NCBI GenBank assembly: GCA_028277745.1
Contig: JANQFR010000013.1
Location: forward strand, 16,389-80,388
Direction: 5' to 3'
From: Phycisphaeraceae bacterium
Lineage (GTDB): Bacteria > Planctomycetota > Phycisphaerae > Phycisphaerales > Phycisphaeraceae
Length of the DNA: 64,000 bases
Positions 7,862 through 16,334 of the stretch are shown here, piece by piece. The translations under genes were made by a program, and so were the position numbers. The first letter of the stretch is position 1. Each line of letters begins with the position of its first letter. The notes under the pieces were generated by a model. That model was not told the DNA's origin. It did no database searches and saw nothing but the letters and a program-made list of their open reading frames with translations.

Positions 7862-8890
7862 TCACGCGATCCGCACCGGCTCGGCCTTCGGGAACGTCAC
7901 CTCCAGCCACGTGGTCGGCCGATACACCGTCACCTTCCCGTGCTTCATCCCCGGCGGCAGCAGCAGCGTCTGGCCGGCCTCGAAGTCCACGTCCGGCGCC
8001 GCGCCGCAGACGATCCGGCCCGCGCCTTCCAGCACCATCCACACCACCGGCTGGCTCAGGTCCAGATCGGCGACGTAGTCGTCGTTCACCGTCACCCGGT
8101 CCACGTTGAAGTATTCGCTGGCGCACAGCCGCGTCGTCACCGCGTGCTCGCCGTGGATCGTCGTCATCGGCTCGTACCGCGACGCGTCGCACGGCCCGAA
8201 CGTGATGCACTGCATCGCCTGGTCGATGTGCAGCTCCCGGCCGGTGCGGCCCCAGTCGTACACCCGGAACGTCGTGTCGCTGGGTGTCTGCACTTCCGCC
8301 GCCAGCACCCCCGCCCCCAGCGCGTGGCACGTGCCCGACGGCAGGTAATGAAAATCTCCCGCCGTCACCGGGATCGAAATCAGCAGATCGACCACCGTGT
8401 TGTCGGCGATCGCGGCGCGGAACCGCTCCGGCGTGGTCCCTTCCTTGACGCCCTTGTAGATCACCGCCCCCGGCTCGGCGTGCAGGACGTACCAGCACTC
8501 GTTTTTCAGAAAAGCATCCGCGTGCGTCGCGGCGTACTGCGGGCTCGGATGCACCTGCACCGACAGGTCGGCATTGGCGTCGAGGAACTTGACCAGCAGC
8601 GGGAAGTCGCCCCCGTCGGTCAGCGGCAGGTCGCCGATCGCCTCCGAGCCGTATTGCTCGATCACCTCGTGCAGCGACCGGCCGGCCAGCGGGCCGTTGA
8701 CGATCCGCGACCGCTCGGCCCCGCCCCCTCCCCCCGACACCGACGTGGTGCTCAGGTCCGCCAACTCCCACGACTCGCCGATGTCGCCGTCGGGCAGCGT
8801 CCGGCCGAGCCGGGCGAGCGTGCGGCCGCCCCAGACTTTTTCCTTGTAAATCGGATCGAAATGAAGCGGATACAACGCCAGGTCCGGCAT
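7862..8890 (-). CDS. manA: Class I mannose-6-phosphate isomerase
   Basis: Zinc-dependent cupin enzyme interconverting mannose 6-phosphate and fructose 6-phosphate, linking glycolysis to GDP-mannose or to mannose use. 342 residues. Landmarks: YKEKVWGGRTLARLG near the N-terminus, QVHP (zinc ligands), ECWYVLHAEPGAVIYKG, and the second motif block GTCHALGAGVLAAEVQTPSD with FRVYDWGR. I start at ATG 8890 (MPDLALYP); ten further codons upstream are open but not family-like. It resembles the short Bacillus-type class I enzymes. The GH2 mannosidase at 29478-32066 could supply mannose, but the two genes are not linked. Confidence 0.92.
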   Translation of the reverse strand: MPDLALYPLHFDPIYKEKVWGGRTLARLGRTLPDGDIGESWELADLSTTSVSGGGGGAERSRIVNGPLAGRSLHEVIEQYGSEAIGDLPLTDGGDFPLLVKFLDANADLSVQVHPSPQYAATHADAFLKNECWYVLHAEPGAVIYKGVKEGTTPERFRAAIADNTVVDLLISIPVTAGDFHYLPSGTCHALGAGVLAAEVQTPSDTTFRVYDWGRTGRELHIDQAMQCITFGPCDASRYEPMTTIHGEHAVTTRLCASEYFNVDRVTVNDDYVADLDLSQPVVWMVLEGAGRIVCGAAPDVDFEAGQTLLLPPGMKHGKVTVYRPTTWLEVTFPKAEPVRIA

Positions 8891-8977
8891 GAATGGTCTC
8901 CCACGGGTGATCGTCCGCACAATATAACCGCCTCCCAGACCCTTGCCTCGTGCCCAGGTGAACGCGACAATAGAGGT

Positions 8978-9733
8978 ATGAACAGGTGCATGCGGCTACT
9001 GACGATCGTGGGCGCCGCGTGGGGCCTGACGGCCGCGGCCCAGGCGGCGGCGCCGGCCGACCCCAACGGCCACGTCGACCCCTACGCGGGCTATCAGCCC
9101 CGGGTCATCCACGCCCCGCCGTTGATCGGCGGCGCGGCCAAGCAGGCGGCGGAAGAACCGCCTGTCCGCTCATTTACGCTCCGAGCCGACGGCCCGTCCG
9201 CAGCGCCGCCGCGGGTCGTCCATAACGCCATTGATCACGTGACGCCCGACCGCGCGTTGCGGGGCCGTTTCACGCCGGTCAAGGAACCGCAGACCGATCC
9301 CGCCGCGGCGGTCAACCCCGCGGCGACCGCGCCCGATCAAGCCATCCGCGCCGGCTACACCCCGCGCAAGTCCGCCCCCGTCCCCGCCAGCAACGCGTCC
9401 AGCGGGTACGTGGCGCCGCAGTATTTCCCCAACGCCTCGTACCACCACCGCAATCATCGCGAGCACAACCGCAACCCCGGCCGCCGGTACGTCTCCGGCG
9501 GCTACGGCTACAGCAACAGCCACTACAGCCATCGCTATCGTTCACGCGTGTTCTACTATTACCCGTCTTATTACAGCTGCGGGGGTGGGTACATCTACCC
9601 GGGCCGACGCAATTACGGCTACTGGGGGTGCGGCTGGACGTACTATTCGTACCGGCCGTTCCTGTTCCGCCGCGGCTTCTATGGCTACCGGGGCTGCTAC
9701 GGTTCGGGCCTGAGCATCGGGATCCGGTTTTGA
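8978..9733 (+). CDS. Secreted Tyr/Gly/Arg-rich protein of unknown function
   Basis: 251 residues with a clear signal peptide (MNRCMRLLTIVGAAWGLTAA, cleavage near AQA-AAP). The mature N-terminal half is Pro/Ala-rich and disordered-looking, with three loosely repeated blocks of the type 'DxAxRGRFTPxK / DQAIRAGYTPRK'. The C-terminal 110 residues are extremely rich in Tyr, Gly, Ser and Arg (SYHHRNHREHNRNPGRRY, VFYYYPSYYSCGGGYIYPG) and contain several Cys. This looks like a surface or matrix structural protein, possibly cross-linked through Tyr or Cys; that is inference. A strong terminator follows at 9798-9838. The frame is favoured over overlapping frames by the signal peptide, the start region and the terminator. 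Confidence 0.65.
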   Translation: MNRCMRLLTIVGAAWGLTAAAQAAAPADPNGHVDPYAGYQPRVIHAPPLIGGAAKQAAEEPPVRSFTLRADGPSAAPPRVVHNAIDHVTPDRALRGRFTPVKEPQTDPAAAVNPAATAPDQAIRAGYTPRKSAPVPASNASSGYVAPQYFPNASYHHRNHREHNRNPGRRYVSGGYGYSNSHYSHRYRSRVFYYYPSYYSCGGGYIYPGRRNYGYWGCGWTYYSYRPFLFRRGFYGYRGCYGSGLSIGIRF

Positions 9734-9797
9734 AGGTTTTATGCGGGCCGCACGGAGTCCCGTCATTCGGGGTCGCATTGAGTTTTTTGTAATCAAG

Positions 9798-9838
9798 CCG
9801 GACCTGAGCGAAGCGAAGGTCCGGATAGGTTTGTTTTT
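9798..9838 (+). terminator. Rho-independent terminator after the Tyr-rich secreted protein
   Basis: Perfect 8-bp stem CCGGACCT (9798-9805) / AGGTCCGG (9817-9824), loop GAGCGAAGCGA, followed by ATAGGTTTGTTTTT. Plus-strand orientation, 65 bases after the stop at 9733. Confidence 0.75.
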
Positions 9839-9865
9839 GTGCTGAACCGGGACGGCATCACGACA

Positions 9866-10624
9866 TCATGCGGCCGGCTGGACCGGCGCGTCGCGGAAGA
9901 CGGCCCGGGTCGGGTCGAGCGACCGGATGCGCCGGGCGACGCGTTCGGCGACGGCGCCGAGGTGGCCGACGAACCAGCCCGCCAGCGAGGGGTGGGGGGT
10001 GAGCCGGTCGAGGTGGCGGGCGATGTCGAGGCTGGGCGCGCCGTCGGGGCTGATGGGGACGCACTGGACCAGCAGGATGCCGGCGCGGTCGGCCGCGTCG
10101 TACAGCGACTCGGGGCCGTAGTGGTCGCGGACCATCAGCAGCGAGTCGCCCGAAGCGGGCAACAGGCGGTTCTCCGCGATGCGGTCGACGAACAGGACCG
10201 AGTGGATGTCGCAGACGTGGCCGTTCACCAGCAGGTGGGTCGGGTCGTCGGGGGTGTCGCGTCGGATCGAGGTCAGGCCGATCGTGACGGTGTGTTCGTC
10301 GGCGACCTCATCGTTGACGATCAACGTGAGGGTCAGCGTATAGAGGGGCTGCTTGCCCATGCTGGCGGGCCACCAGCGTTCGGGGTGGACCATGTCGAAG
10401 CGGACCGAACCCGCGTTGTCGCGGAGCGTGAGGCGGGTCTTGCCCTCGTCCTCGAAGCCGTCGGCGCCGGTGATGCGCAGGTGCGCATCAACCACGTCCG
10501 GCGGCGGCGCGTCGCCGGGCGGCAGGGCAGGCAGCGTGGTGAAGTGGGTGTCAATGACCGCCTGGTCTTCATCCACGTAACGAACCAGAGGTCGGACGGT
10601 GCTCAATCGAAGAGGGCTGGGCAT
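9866..10624 (-). CDS. GH2-like sandwich plus partial TIM-barrel protein, probably non-catalytic
   Basis: 252 residues. The central segment WWPASMGKQPLYTLTLTLI then DEHTVTIGLTSIRRD and LLVNGHVCDIHSVLFVD follows the same order as the GH2 mannosidase at 29478-32066 (WWPAGHGDQPLYELKIKLK, RIGLRTSELV, LKVNGKPIYCKGANWV). This is the end of the immunoglobulin-like domain entering a TIM barrel. The C-terminal half (HPSLAGWFVGHLGAVAERV) resembles barrel strand-helix units, but the acid/base NE pair and the nucleophile EF motif of GH2 enzymes are not present, and the protein is under a third of normal length. It may be a sugar-binding relic or a truncated paralogue. Intact reading frame, no obvious partner; divergent from the DUF1570 gene. 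Confidence 0.55.
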   Translation of the reverse strand: MPSPLRLSTVRPLVRYVDEDQAVIDTHFTTLPALPPGDAPPPDVVDAHLRITGADGFEDEGKTRLTLRDNAGSVRFDMVHPERWWPASMGKQPLYTLTLTLIVNDEVADEHTVTIGLTSIRRDTPDDPTHLLVNGHVCDIHSVLFVDRIAENRLLPASGDSLLMVRDHYGPESLYDAADRAGILLVQCVPISPDGAPSLDIARHLDRLTPHPSLAGWFVGHLGAVAERVARRIRSLDPTRAVFRDAPVQPAA

Positions 10625-10689
10625 GCGAAAAACTCCACAACCACAGCAGGCGTCTTTAAAGATACAATCGAAAGGTCGGAAACGGAAGC

Positions 10690-11898
10690 ATGACTTTATC
10701 CCGAATCCAGGTCATCCTTGTCCTCTTCATTCTAGGCCTCGGTTCCGCCCCGATCGCGGCGACCGCCTCTCCGGGCCTGGAAACCTATGAATCGAAGTAT
10801 TACACGATCCGCCACAACCTCCCCGACGAGCAGGTCCGCCGCGCCGCCGAGCACATGGACCTGGTGTTTCGGGAGTACAGCAAGCGGTTCGCGGGGTTCC
10901 GAAGCCGCCGCAAGGGGAGGCAGAACCTTTACCTGCTCAAGACCAAACAGGACTACGTCGACTTGCTCGCCGGGTTCGGCATCAACGGCTCGGCGAGCGG
11001 CGGCATGTTTTTCTACGGCCCGCGCGGCAGCGGACTGGCGACCTACATCGGCGGGCGTGACATCGAAGACGTCTTCCCCATCCTTCAGCACGAGGGCCTG
11101 CATCAGTTCGTCCGCAATTACATGGGCGACCGCGTGCCGCTCTGGCTTAACGAAGGCCTCGCCGAATACTTCGAACAGGCCCGCATCGTCAAGGGCAAGG
11201 TCAAGACCGGCATCGCCGACCCGAACCGGATCGCCATCCTCCGAAAAGCCATTGAAGCGGACGTCGCTTTACCCTTTGATTCGCTGATCAATATCAGCTC
11301 GCAACAGTGGCACGCTAACATGCTCTCCGGCTCGCCGCAGGGTTATATCCAATACGTCCAGTCCTGGTCGATCGTCCACTTCCTGGTTCACGACAGCAAG
11401 AAGCTGCGCGGCGGGTTCAACGTGTTTCTCAACGAACTGTCCGCCGGCCGCACGCCCGATCAGGCGTTCCGCAAAGCCTTCCGCACCGACAACGTCCAGG
11501 CGTTCCACCGGCGTTGGGAAGCGTACGTCCTGGAGGAGCTCAAGCCGGACGACTTCACCGTGGCCGTTGACCGCATGCGTTTCCTCGCCGCCGGGTTGAA
11601 GCATCTGCACGACCGGGGCGTGGAGATGCCCGCCGACCTCGACGCGCTCAAGCAGACCCTGCAGGACCGCGGCTTCCACACCGTGACCCGCTCCCATGTC
11701 GGCCAGACCAGGACCGAGGCGAGCGACGAATCGGTCTACTCGTTCACCGACTCGAAGGGCAGGCAGAAGCCGTTCGGCTTCACGCCGGCCGCCGACGGCT
11801 TGCCCCCGTCCCTCCGCGCCGTCGGCCTGCGGCCGATGCCGACCGTGCAGTGGATCGAGGACGGCGGCAACGTGTCATACAAGATCGCGTACCGGTGA
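10690..11898 (+). CDS. Secreted DUF1570 family zinc metallopeptidase-like protein
   Basis: 402 residues with an N-terminal signal peptide (IQVILVLFILGLGSAPIAA). The predicted active site is HEGLH at 134-138, followed by LNEGLAEYFE (E155), giving the HExxH...E gluzincin arrangement typical of the DUF1570 family common in planctomycetes. The region around YYTIRHNLPDEQVRRAAEHM is the conserved N-terminal part of that family, and residues 215-275 (YIQYVQSWSIVHFLVHDSKK) are the usual helical region after the active site. Expected in the periplasm or outside the cell, with unknown substrate. A TACAAT box at 10663-10668 could be its -10 element, but no good -35 is seen. Confidence 0.75.
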   Translation: MTLSRIQVILVLFILGLGSAPIAATASPGLETYESKYYTIRHNLPDEQVRRAAEHMDLVFREYSKRFAGFRSRRKGRQNLYLLKTKQDYVDLLAGFGINGSASGGMFFYGPRGSGLATYIGGRDIEDVFPILQHEGLHQFVRNYMGDRVPLWLNEGLAEYFEQARIVKGKVKTGIADPNRIAILRKAIEADVALPFDSLINISSQQWHANMLSGSPQGYIQYVQSWSIVHFLVHDSKKLRGGFNVFLNELSAGRTPDQAFRKAFRTDNVQAFHRRWEAYVLEELKPDDFTVAVDRMRFLAAGLKHLHDRGVEMPADLDALKQTLQDRGFHTVTRSHVGQTRTEASDESVYSFTDSKGRQKPFGFTPAADGLPPSLRAVGLRPMPTVQWIEDGGNVSYKIAYR

Positions 11899-11910
11899 AC
11901 GCTGGGCAGA

Positions 11911-12249
11911 TTAAGCCTCTTTGTTTTCCACCTCGGTTATCGCCTCATTGAGAAGGTCCAGAACTTTCAACTCGCGCGCCCAGAACTCCAGGTGCTCAAG
12001 ATCAAGCCGGCCGTGTTGAATTCTGATGACCTCGATGACGTCGCGCCATTGACGATCCGACATCTCCTCCCCCAGACGATACCATTCAAGCTTGTTCAGA
12101 ATCACGTCTTCCGGCGCCGCCAGGACGAATTGTTTGCCCTGTTTGGAATCGAGCACTTCGTAACGTGTGCGGCGGCAGGCTGCGTAATCAAACGGCCGGT
12201 CTTTCACCGCGAAAACGTCGATCTTGAACATCGTTTCGATGTGAATCAC
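11911..12249 (-). pseudogene. N-terminally truncated nucleotidyltransferase-like gene
   Basis: 112 codons that match only the C-terminal half of a small nucleotidyltransferase-superfamily protein: APEDVILNKLEWYRLG, then SDRQWRDVIEVIRIQHGRLD and a terminal helix. The frame reads back as SSFNVIHIETMFKIDVF, typical of the middle of this family (FNVIH...KVDVF), but a TGA stop lies just before it and the catalytic GS...D region (about 80 residues) is absent. The GTG that could start it lies inside the conserved core, so I call it a deletion remnant. The gene just upstream on the same strand, 32 bases away, is the usual partner of this family, so a deletion has removed the N-terminal coding part between them. 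Confidence 0.6.
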
Positions 12250-12281
12250 ATTGAAGGATGACCGGCGTCAACGCAAGGATG

Positions 12282-12566
12282 TCAGGGTTGTTCGACATGC
12301 AGCTTTTCCCCGAGATAGGCTTTGACCCGGCGGGCGAGGTCCTTGCCGTAGCATATCTCGACGAAGCGTAGCTTCACATCGATATCGGACATCCCCGGAT
12401 TGGCTTGCTGGATCCCTCGCATGCAACGCGCGAGGGTCGATTCAGTCATGGACGAGGCGAGTTCGGCTCGCCGCGTCACCCCGGCCTGCCGCAGCAGATC
12501 GACATGCACCCGCTCGGCTTCGAGCGCCGTGTCGCTAAGGCCGGTTCGGGGATGTCGGCGGGCCAT
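12282..12566 (-). CDS. Small partner protein of a nucleotidyltransferase pair
   Basis: 94 residues, helical and charged: LEAERVHVDLLRQAGVTRRA, then TLARCMRGIQQANPGMSD and LRFVEICYGKDLARRVKAYL. I recognise the pattern 'LR...R...LR..P..S..E..LRFV.L.YG..LA.RV' as the short ORF that commonly precedes a nucleotidyltransferase-like gene in cyanobacteria and planctomycetes. Such pairs are sometimes discussed as toxin-antitoxin-like; no activity is known to me for this one. Here the second gene of the pair (11911-12249) is truncated, so the module is probably no longer functional as a pair. 14 bases separate its start from the 3' end of sdhB. Confidence 0.55.
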   Translation of the reverse strand: MARRHPRTGLSDTALEAERVHVDLLRQAGVTRRAELASSMTESTLARCMRGIQQANPGMSDIDVKLRFVEICYGKDLARRVKAYLGEKLHVEQP

Positions 12567-12580
12567 GCCGTCAGTCTACA

Positions 12581-13357
12581 TCACTTCTTGCCCGAGAAGA
12601 ACCGTTTGACCGCGTGGACGGTCGTCTTACGGCCGAGGCTGGCGATCGCGTCGAGCAGGGGCAGCTCCTTGGGGCAGACCTTGACGCAGTTCTGGCTGTT
12701 GCCGCAGTCGGTGATGCCGCCCGGCTCCATGATGACGTCCAGCCGCTCGGCGGCGAGTTCCTTGCCGGTGGCGTGGGAGTTGAAGTACTCGATCTGGGCG
12801 AAGACCTGGGCGCCCTTGAAGTCGTTGTCCTTGGTGAATTGCGGGCAGGCCTCGAGGCAGCATCCGCAGGTCATGCAGCGCGAGTAGGCGTAGCGCTGCT
12901 CCTGCTCTTCCTGCGTCTCGGTCGGTCCGGCGCCGAGGTCGTGCGTGCCGTCGATCGGGACCCAGCCGTGGATCTTCTTGAGGTTATCGAACATCCGCTG
13001 ACGGTCGACCCACAGATCGCGGACCACGGGGAACTTGCTCATCGGCTCGAGCGTGATCGTGTTGCCGTCCTGCAGGTTCTCCGCGACCAGGCAGGAGCAG
13101 GACTGCCGGACGTGGCCGTTGATGACCATGGTGCAGGCGCCGCAGACCTCTTCGAGGCAGCCCGCGTCCCACACCACCGGCTCGACGTTCTTCCCGTCGG
13201 TCGTGACCGGGTTCGCCGCCACGTACTGCAGGGCCGAGATGATGTTCATGCTCGGCCGGATCGGCACCTCGAAGCTCTCCCAGTGCGACGGCTTGCCTTC
13301 GCCGAGGCTACGCTTGATCTTGAGGATGAACGTCTTGGGGGGGCTGGAGGCGATCAT
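12581..13357 (-). CDS. sdhB: Succinate dehydrogenase / fumarate reductase iron-sulfur subunit
   Basis: 258 residues; carries the three FeS clusters that pass electrons from the flavoprotein to the membrane quinone site. [2Fe-2S] ligands lie in CLEEVCGACTMVINGH plus a later cysteine in RQSCSC; the ferredoxin domain contains CMTCGCCLEACPQ and CGNSQNCVKVCPKE, giving the [4Fe-4S] and [3Fe-4S] clusters. The N-terminal ILKIKRSLGEGKPSHWESFEV is the ferredoxin-like start. It is the last gene of an sdhC-sdhA-sdhB unit on the minus strand, 66 bases after sdhA. The gene order and the single large cytochrome b subunit match the Bacillus/delta-proteobacterial (type B) complex. Confidence 0.96.
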   Translation of the reverse strand: MIASSPPKTFILKIKRSLGEGKPSHWESFEVPIRPSMNIISALQYVAANPVTTDGKNVEPVVWDAGCLEEVCGACTMVINGHVRQSCSCLVAENLQDGNTITLEPMSKFPVVRDLWVDRQRMFDNLKKIHGWVPIDGTHDLGAGPTETQEEQEQRYAYSRCMTCGCCLEACPQFTKDNDFKGAQVFAQIEYFNSHATGKELAAERLDVIMEPGGITDCGNSQNCVKVCPKELPLLDAIASLGRKTTVHAVKRFFSGKK

Positions 13358-13423
13358 ATTCGGCGTCCTTGGGGGCTTACCTGTCCTTGGTATCGTAGGC
13401 GAGGCTGCGGCTGCGCGTCGTGG

Positions 13424-15310
13424 TCAAACGGAAGTGGCCTCTTCCTTCTTCTCATCCTTCTCCGCCGCCGCCTCGACTTTGCCGTAGCTGCGGTCGCGCA
13501 GCGGGACCAACGGCAGGGGGATGTCTTCCCAAGTGATCTCGGGCTTGTCCTCGGCGGCGTTGTATTTCACAAGAGTGGTCTTGTGGAACGGGTCGTCGAT
13601 CCGCTTGGGGTAGTCGAGACGGTAGTGGCTGCCGCGCGATTCTTTGCGGGCGATCGAGCCCGCGAGGATCGTCTCGGCGTACTTGAGCATGTCGCCCACC
13701 GCCCGGCTGAAGCTGAGGTTCTGGTTTGTCCACGTGCCGGTGTCGGAGAGCTTGATCGACTTGAACTGTTCCTTGAGCTCGTTGATCTTCGTGTAGGCCT
13801 GGTTGAGGCGATCCTCGGTCTTGACGACCGTCGCCGACGCGATCATCTCCTCACCCATCTCGCGCCAGATCTCGTAGGGGTTGTTCTGGCCGTCGTTGGC
13901 GATGAGGCGTTCGACCTTGGCCTGCTCCTGGTCGACGTACTTCTGGAACAGGCTGTCGGGCGCCTGGCCGGCGGACTGCTCGTGGGCGACGCCGTCGCGC
14001 ACGTAGTTGGCGACGGACAGGCCGCAGAACAGGCCGTCGAAGATGCACGAGAGCAGGGCGTTGGCGCCGAGGCGGGTGGCGCCGTGGTAGGCGTAGTTGA
14101 CCTCGCCGAAGGCGTAGAGCCCCGGGATGTTGGTCATCATGTTGTTGTGGGCGCCGCTGACCATGCCGCGGGCGTCGTCGACGGCGGTGTAAGTGGAGTA
14201 AAGCCCGCCCATGGAGTAGTGGACGGCGGGGAAGATCTTCATCGGGGTGAAGCGCGGGTCGTCGCCGGTGAACTTCTCGTAGATCTCGAGGATGGCGGCG
14301 AGCTTGTTCTTGGTTTCCATCGGCAGGTGGGTGATATCGAGGTAGACCATGTTCCCGCCGCTGATGCCGTAGCCGTCCTGGCAGACGAAGAAGATCTCGC
14401 GGGTGGCGATGTCGCGGGGCACGAGGTTGCCGTACTTGGGGTACTTCTCTTCGAGGAAGTACCAGCGTTCGTCTTCGGGGATGTCGGCGGGCTTGCGGTC
14501 GTCGCCTTTCTTACGGGGGACCCAGACGCGTCCGCCCTCACCGCGGGCGGACTCGGACATGAGCCGGCACTTGTCCTCACCGGGGATGGCGGTGGGGTGG
14601 ACCTGGATCATCTCGGGGTTGCCCAGCCACGCGCCGGCCTGGTAGCAGCGCGACGCGGCCCCGCCGGTGCAGATCACCGACATGGTCGACTTGCCGTAGA
14701 GCATGCCGCACCCGCCGGTGGCCATCACCACCGCGTCGGCGCGGAGCGCCTTCATCTCCATGGTCCGCATGTCCTGGGCGACGATCCCCTTGCAGTGGCC
14801 GTTGTCATCGATGACCGGCCAGAGGAACTCCCAGAACTCGTGCTTGTTGACCTTGCCCTCGGCCTCGTATCGGCGAGTCTGCTCGTCGAGGGCGTAGAGC
14901 AACTGCTGGCCGGTGGAGGCGCCGGCGAAGTGGGTGCGCTTGAAGATCGACCCGCCGAACAACCGCAGGTCGCGGAAGCCCTCCTTGGTGCGGTTGAAGG
15001 GCACGCCCATGCGGTCGAGCAGGTCGATGATCTTGGGCGCCCAATGGGTCATCTCGAACACAGGCGGCTGGTGGTTGAGGAAGTCGCCGCCCAGCAGCGT
15101 CTCGTCCATGTGCTGCCACTCGGAGTAGCCCTGCTGGCGGGCGACGGTATTGCAGGCGTTGATGCCGCCCTGGGCGCAGACCGAGTGGGATCGCTTGACC
15201 GGCACCATCGAGAACAGGTCGACCGGCACGCCCGCCTCGGCGACGCGCACGGTCGCGGCCAGGCCCGCCAGCCCCCCGCCGACGACGATGACTCTCGGAT
15301 GATCCGCCAT
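13424..15310 (-). CDS. sdhA: Succinate dehydrogenase / fumarate reductase flavoprotein subunit
   Basis: 628 residues; oxidises succinate to fumarate using covalently bound FAD. The N-terminal dinucleotide-binding motif is VIVVGGGLAGLAATVRVAEA; HSVCAQGGINA is the conserved flavin/substrate segment (in many orthologues the FAD-linking His lies in an HSxxAxGG context). DDARGMVSGAHNNMMTNIPG and GLYAFGEVNYAYHGATRLGA mark the conserved C-terminal flavin-binding region. Start chosen at ATG 15310 (MADHPRVIVV); the frame is open 20 codons further but non-homologous. Length and the SVCAQGG variant suit the type B (non-proteobacterial) enzymes. It lies between sdhC (66 bases upstream) and sdhB. Confidence 0.96.
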   Translation of the reverse strand: MADHPRVIVVGGGLAGLAATVRVAEAGVPVDLFSMVPVKRSHSVCAQGGINACNTVARQQGYSEWQHMDETLLGGDFLNHQPPVFEMTHWAPKIIDLLDRMGVPFNRTKEGFRDLRLFGGSIFKRTHFAGASTGQQLLYALDEQTRRYEAEGKVNKHEFWEFLWPVIDDNGHCKGIVAQDMRTMEMKALRADAVVMATGGCGMLYGKSTMSVICTGGAASRCYQAGAWLGNPEMIQVHPTAIPGEDKCRLMSESARGEGGRVWVPRKKGDDRKPADIPEDERWYFLEEKYPKYGNLVPRDIATREIFFVCQDGYGISGGNMVYLDITHLPMETKNKLAAILEIYEKFTGDDPRFTPMKIFPAVHYSMGGLYSTYTAVDDARGMVSGAHNNMMTNIPGLYAFGEVNYAYHGATRLGANALLSCIFDGLFCGLSVANYVRDGVAHEQSAGQAPDSLFQKYVDQEQAKVERLIANDGQNNPYEIWREMGEEMIASATVVKTEDRLNQAYTKINELKEQFKSIKLSDTGTWTNQNLSFSRAVGDMLKYAETILAGSIARKESRGSHYRLDYPKRIDDPFHKTTLVKYNAAEDKPEITWEDIPLPLVPLRDRSYGKVEAAAEKDEKKEEATSV

Positions 15311-15376
15311 GGTTTGAACCGCCTTTCCGTCTCGAACTCGAAGCGCGGGGCGGGCCCCGCCGCTCAACAACTCGTC

Positions 15377-16246
15377 TTACGACCCGCCGTGGCTCGCCGC
15401 GTATTCCATCTGGCGCCGCTCGGCCTCGGCCTCACTGGGGACCTCGACGCCGTGGTCGATCAGCACCTCACGTCCGTCAGGGATAACTTCCATAAACACG
15501 ATCTTCTGATCGGTCGTCATCTCTTGATAACTGTAGGCGAGCGCCCCGTAAATAGCAGCGCCCCAGAAAGCGGTGAGGGCGATAAACAGCAGCAGGCAGA
15601 CCGCGCCCCAGCGTTGCTGGGCCTTGGGGGTGATGGTGAGCCCCCAGGAGATCGCCGCGGTCCACAGGCCATTGGCCCAGTGGTAGACCACGCTGGCGAC
15701 GCCGATGACGTAGAACAGCACGACGATCCAGCTGTACTGCAGGGCGTAAGCGGTCAGGGGCATGCTCATCGGCACGCCTTTGCCGTAGGAGCCGTCGATC
15801 TTCAACTGGCCGTAGAAAGGCGTGAACCAGCCGAAGAAGTCCCACCGCCAGCGGAGGGTGGCGATGTGGAAAAAGATGAAGATCAGGGCGAGGATCCCGG
15901 TGATGCGCTGGAGGGTGTAGCGGAGGTTGGCGGAGTAGGAGTAGTTCTTGACGTTGCCCTGGCCGGTGAAGGTGTAGACCAGGCCCAGGGCGGCGTGGAA
16001 GCCGATGCCGACCCAGAGGCTGATCTCGATGAAGAGCAGGGCGGGCATGCTGTGGATGAAGTCGACCTCGTGCTGGAAGGTGGCGCCGGCGTCGGGCCAG
16101 ATCATCTGGGCGTTGGTGAAGAGGTGGAAGATCACAAAGAGCCCGACGGGCACGATGCCCGACAGCGAATGGAGCCGTCGGAGCAGGAAGTGGTGTCGTT
16201 CGATGAGGCTGAGCTGGGGGGGGGCGGCGGTGGGCGTGGCGCTCAC
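15377..16246 (-). CDS. sdhC: Succinate dehydrogenase cytochrome b558 membrane subunit
   Basis: 289 residues with five membrane helices; the single-polypeptide di-haem anchor of type B succinate dehydrogenase, where it carries electrons to quinone (menaquinone in many such bacteria). ERHHFLLRRLHSLSGIVPVG, then the helix with FHLFTNAQM, GFHAALGL, FIFFHIATLRWRW and SVVYHWANGLW provide histidines in positions expected for haem ligation. I choose the GTG at 16246, because AAGGAA lies 8 bases upstream; a GTG at 16264 would add six residues. The C-terminal tail after the last helix (VIPDGREVLIDHGVEVPSEA) is cytosolic and not typical of the family. Two hairpins lie in the leader at 16276-16311. Confidence 0.9.
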   Translation of the reverse strand: MSATPTAAPPQLSLIERHHFLLRRLHSLSGIVPVGLFVIFHLFTNAQMIWPDAGATFQHEVDFIHSMPALLFIEISLWVGIGFHAALGLVYTFTGQGNVKNYSYSANLRYTLQRITGILALIFIFFHIATLRWRWDFFGWFTPFYGQLKIDGSYGKGVPMSMPLTAYALQYSWIVVLFYVIGVASVVYHWANGLWTAAISWGLTITPKAQQRWGAVCLLLFIALTAFWGAAIYGALAYSYQEMTTDQKIVFMEVIPDGREVLIDHGVEVPSEAEAERRQMEYAASHGGS

Positions 16247-16275
16247 GGCGGGGGTTCCTTTCACCGGGGTGGGGC

Positions 16276-16321
16276 GGCCGGTTGCGGCCGGTCACTATCA
16301 AAAGATAGTGAGATGTTTTTT
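16276..16321 (-). promoter_or_regulatory. Two tandem hairpins in the sdhC leader
   Basis: Reading plus-strand bases: GGCCG / CGGCC with loop GTTG (16276-16289), then a perfect 8-bp stem TCACTATC (16292-16299) / GATAGTGA (16304-16311) with loop AAAA. A T-run follows at 16316-16321 on the plus strand, giving terminator form for the plus strand, where no gene needs it. On the minus strand they lie 30-65 bases before the sdhC start, inside its presumed leader, and the A-run precedes the hairpin. Function unknown. Confidence 0.45.
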
Positions 16322-16334
16322 GTCGTCAAATCCT

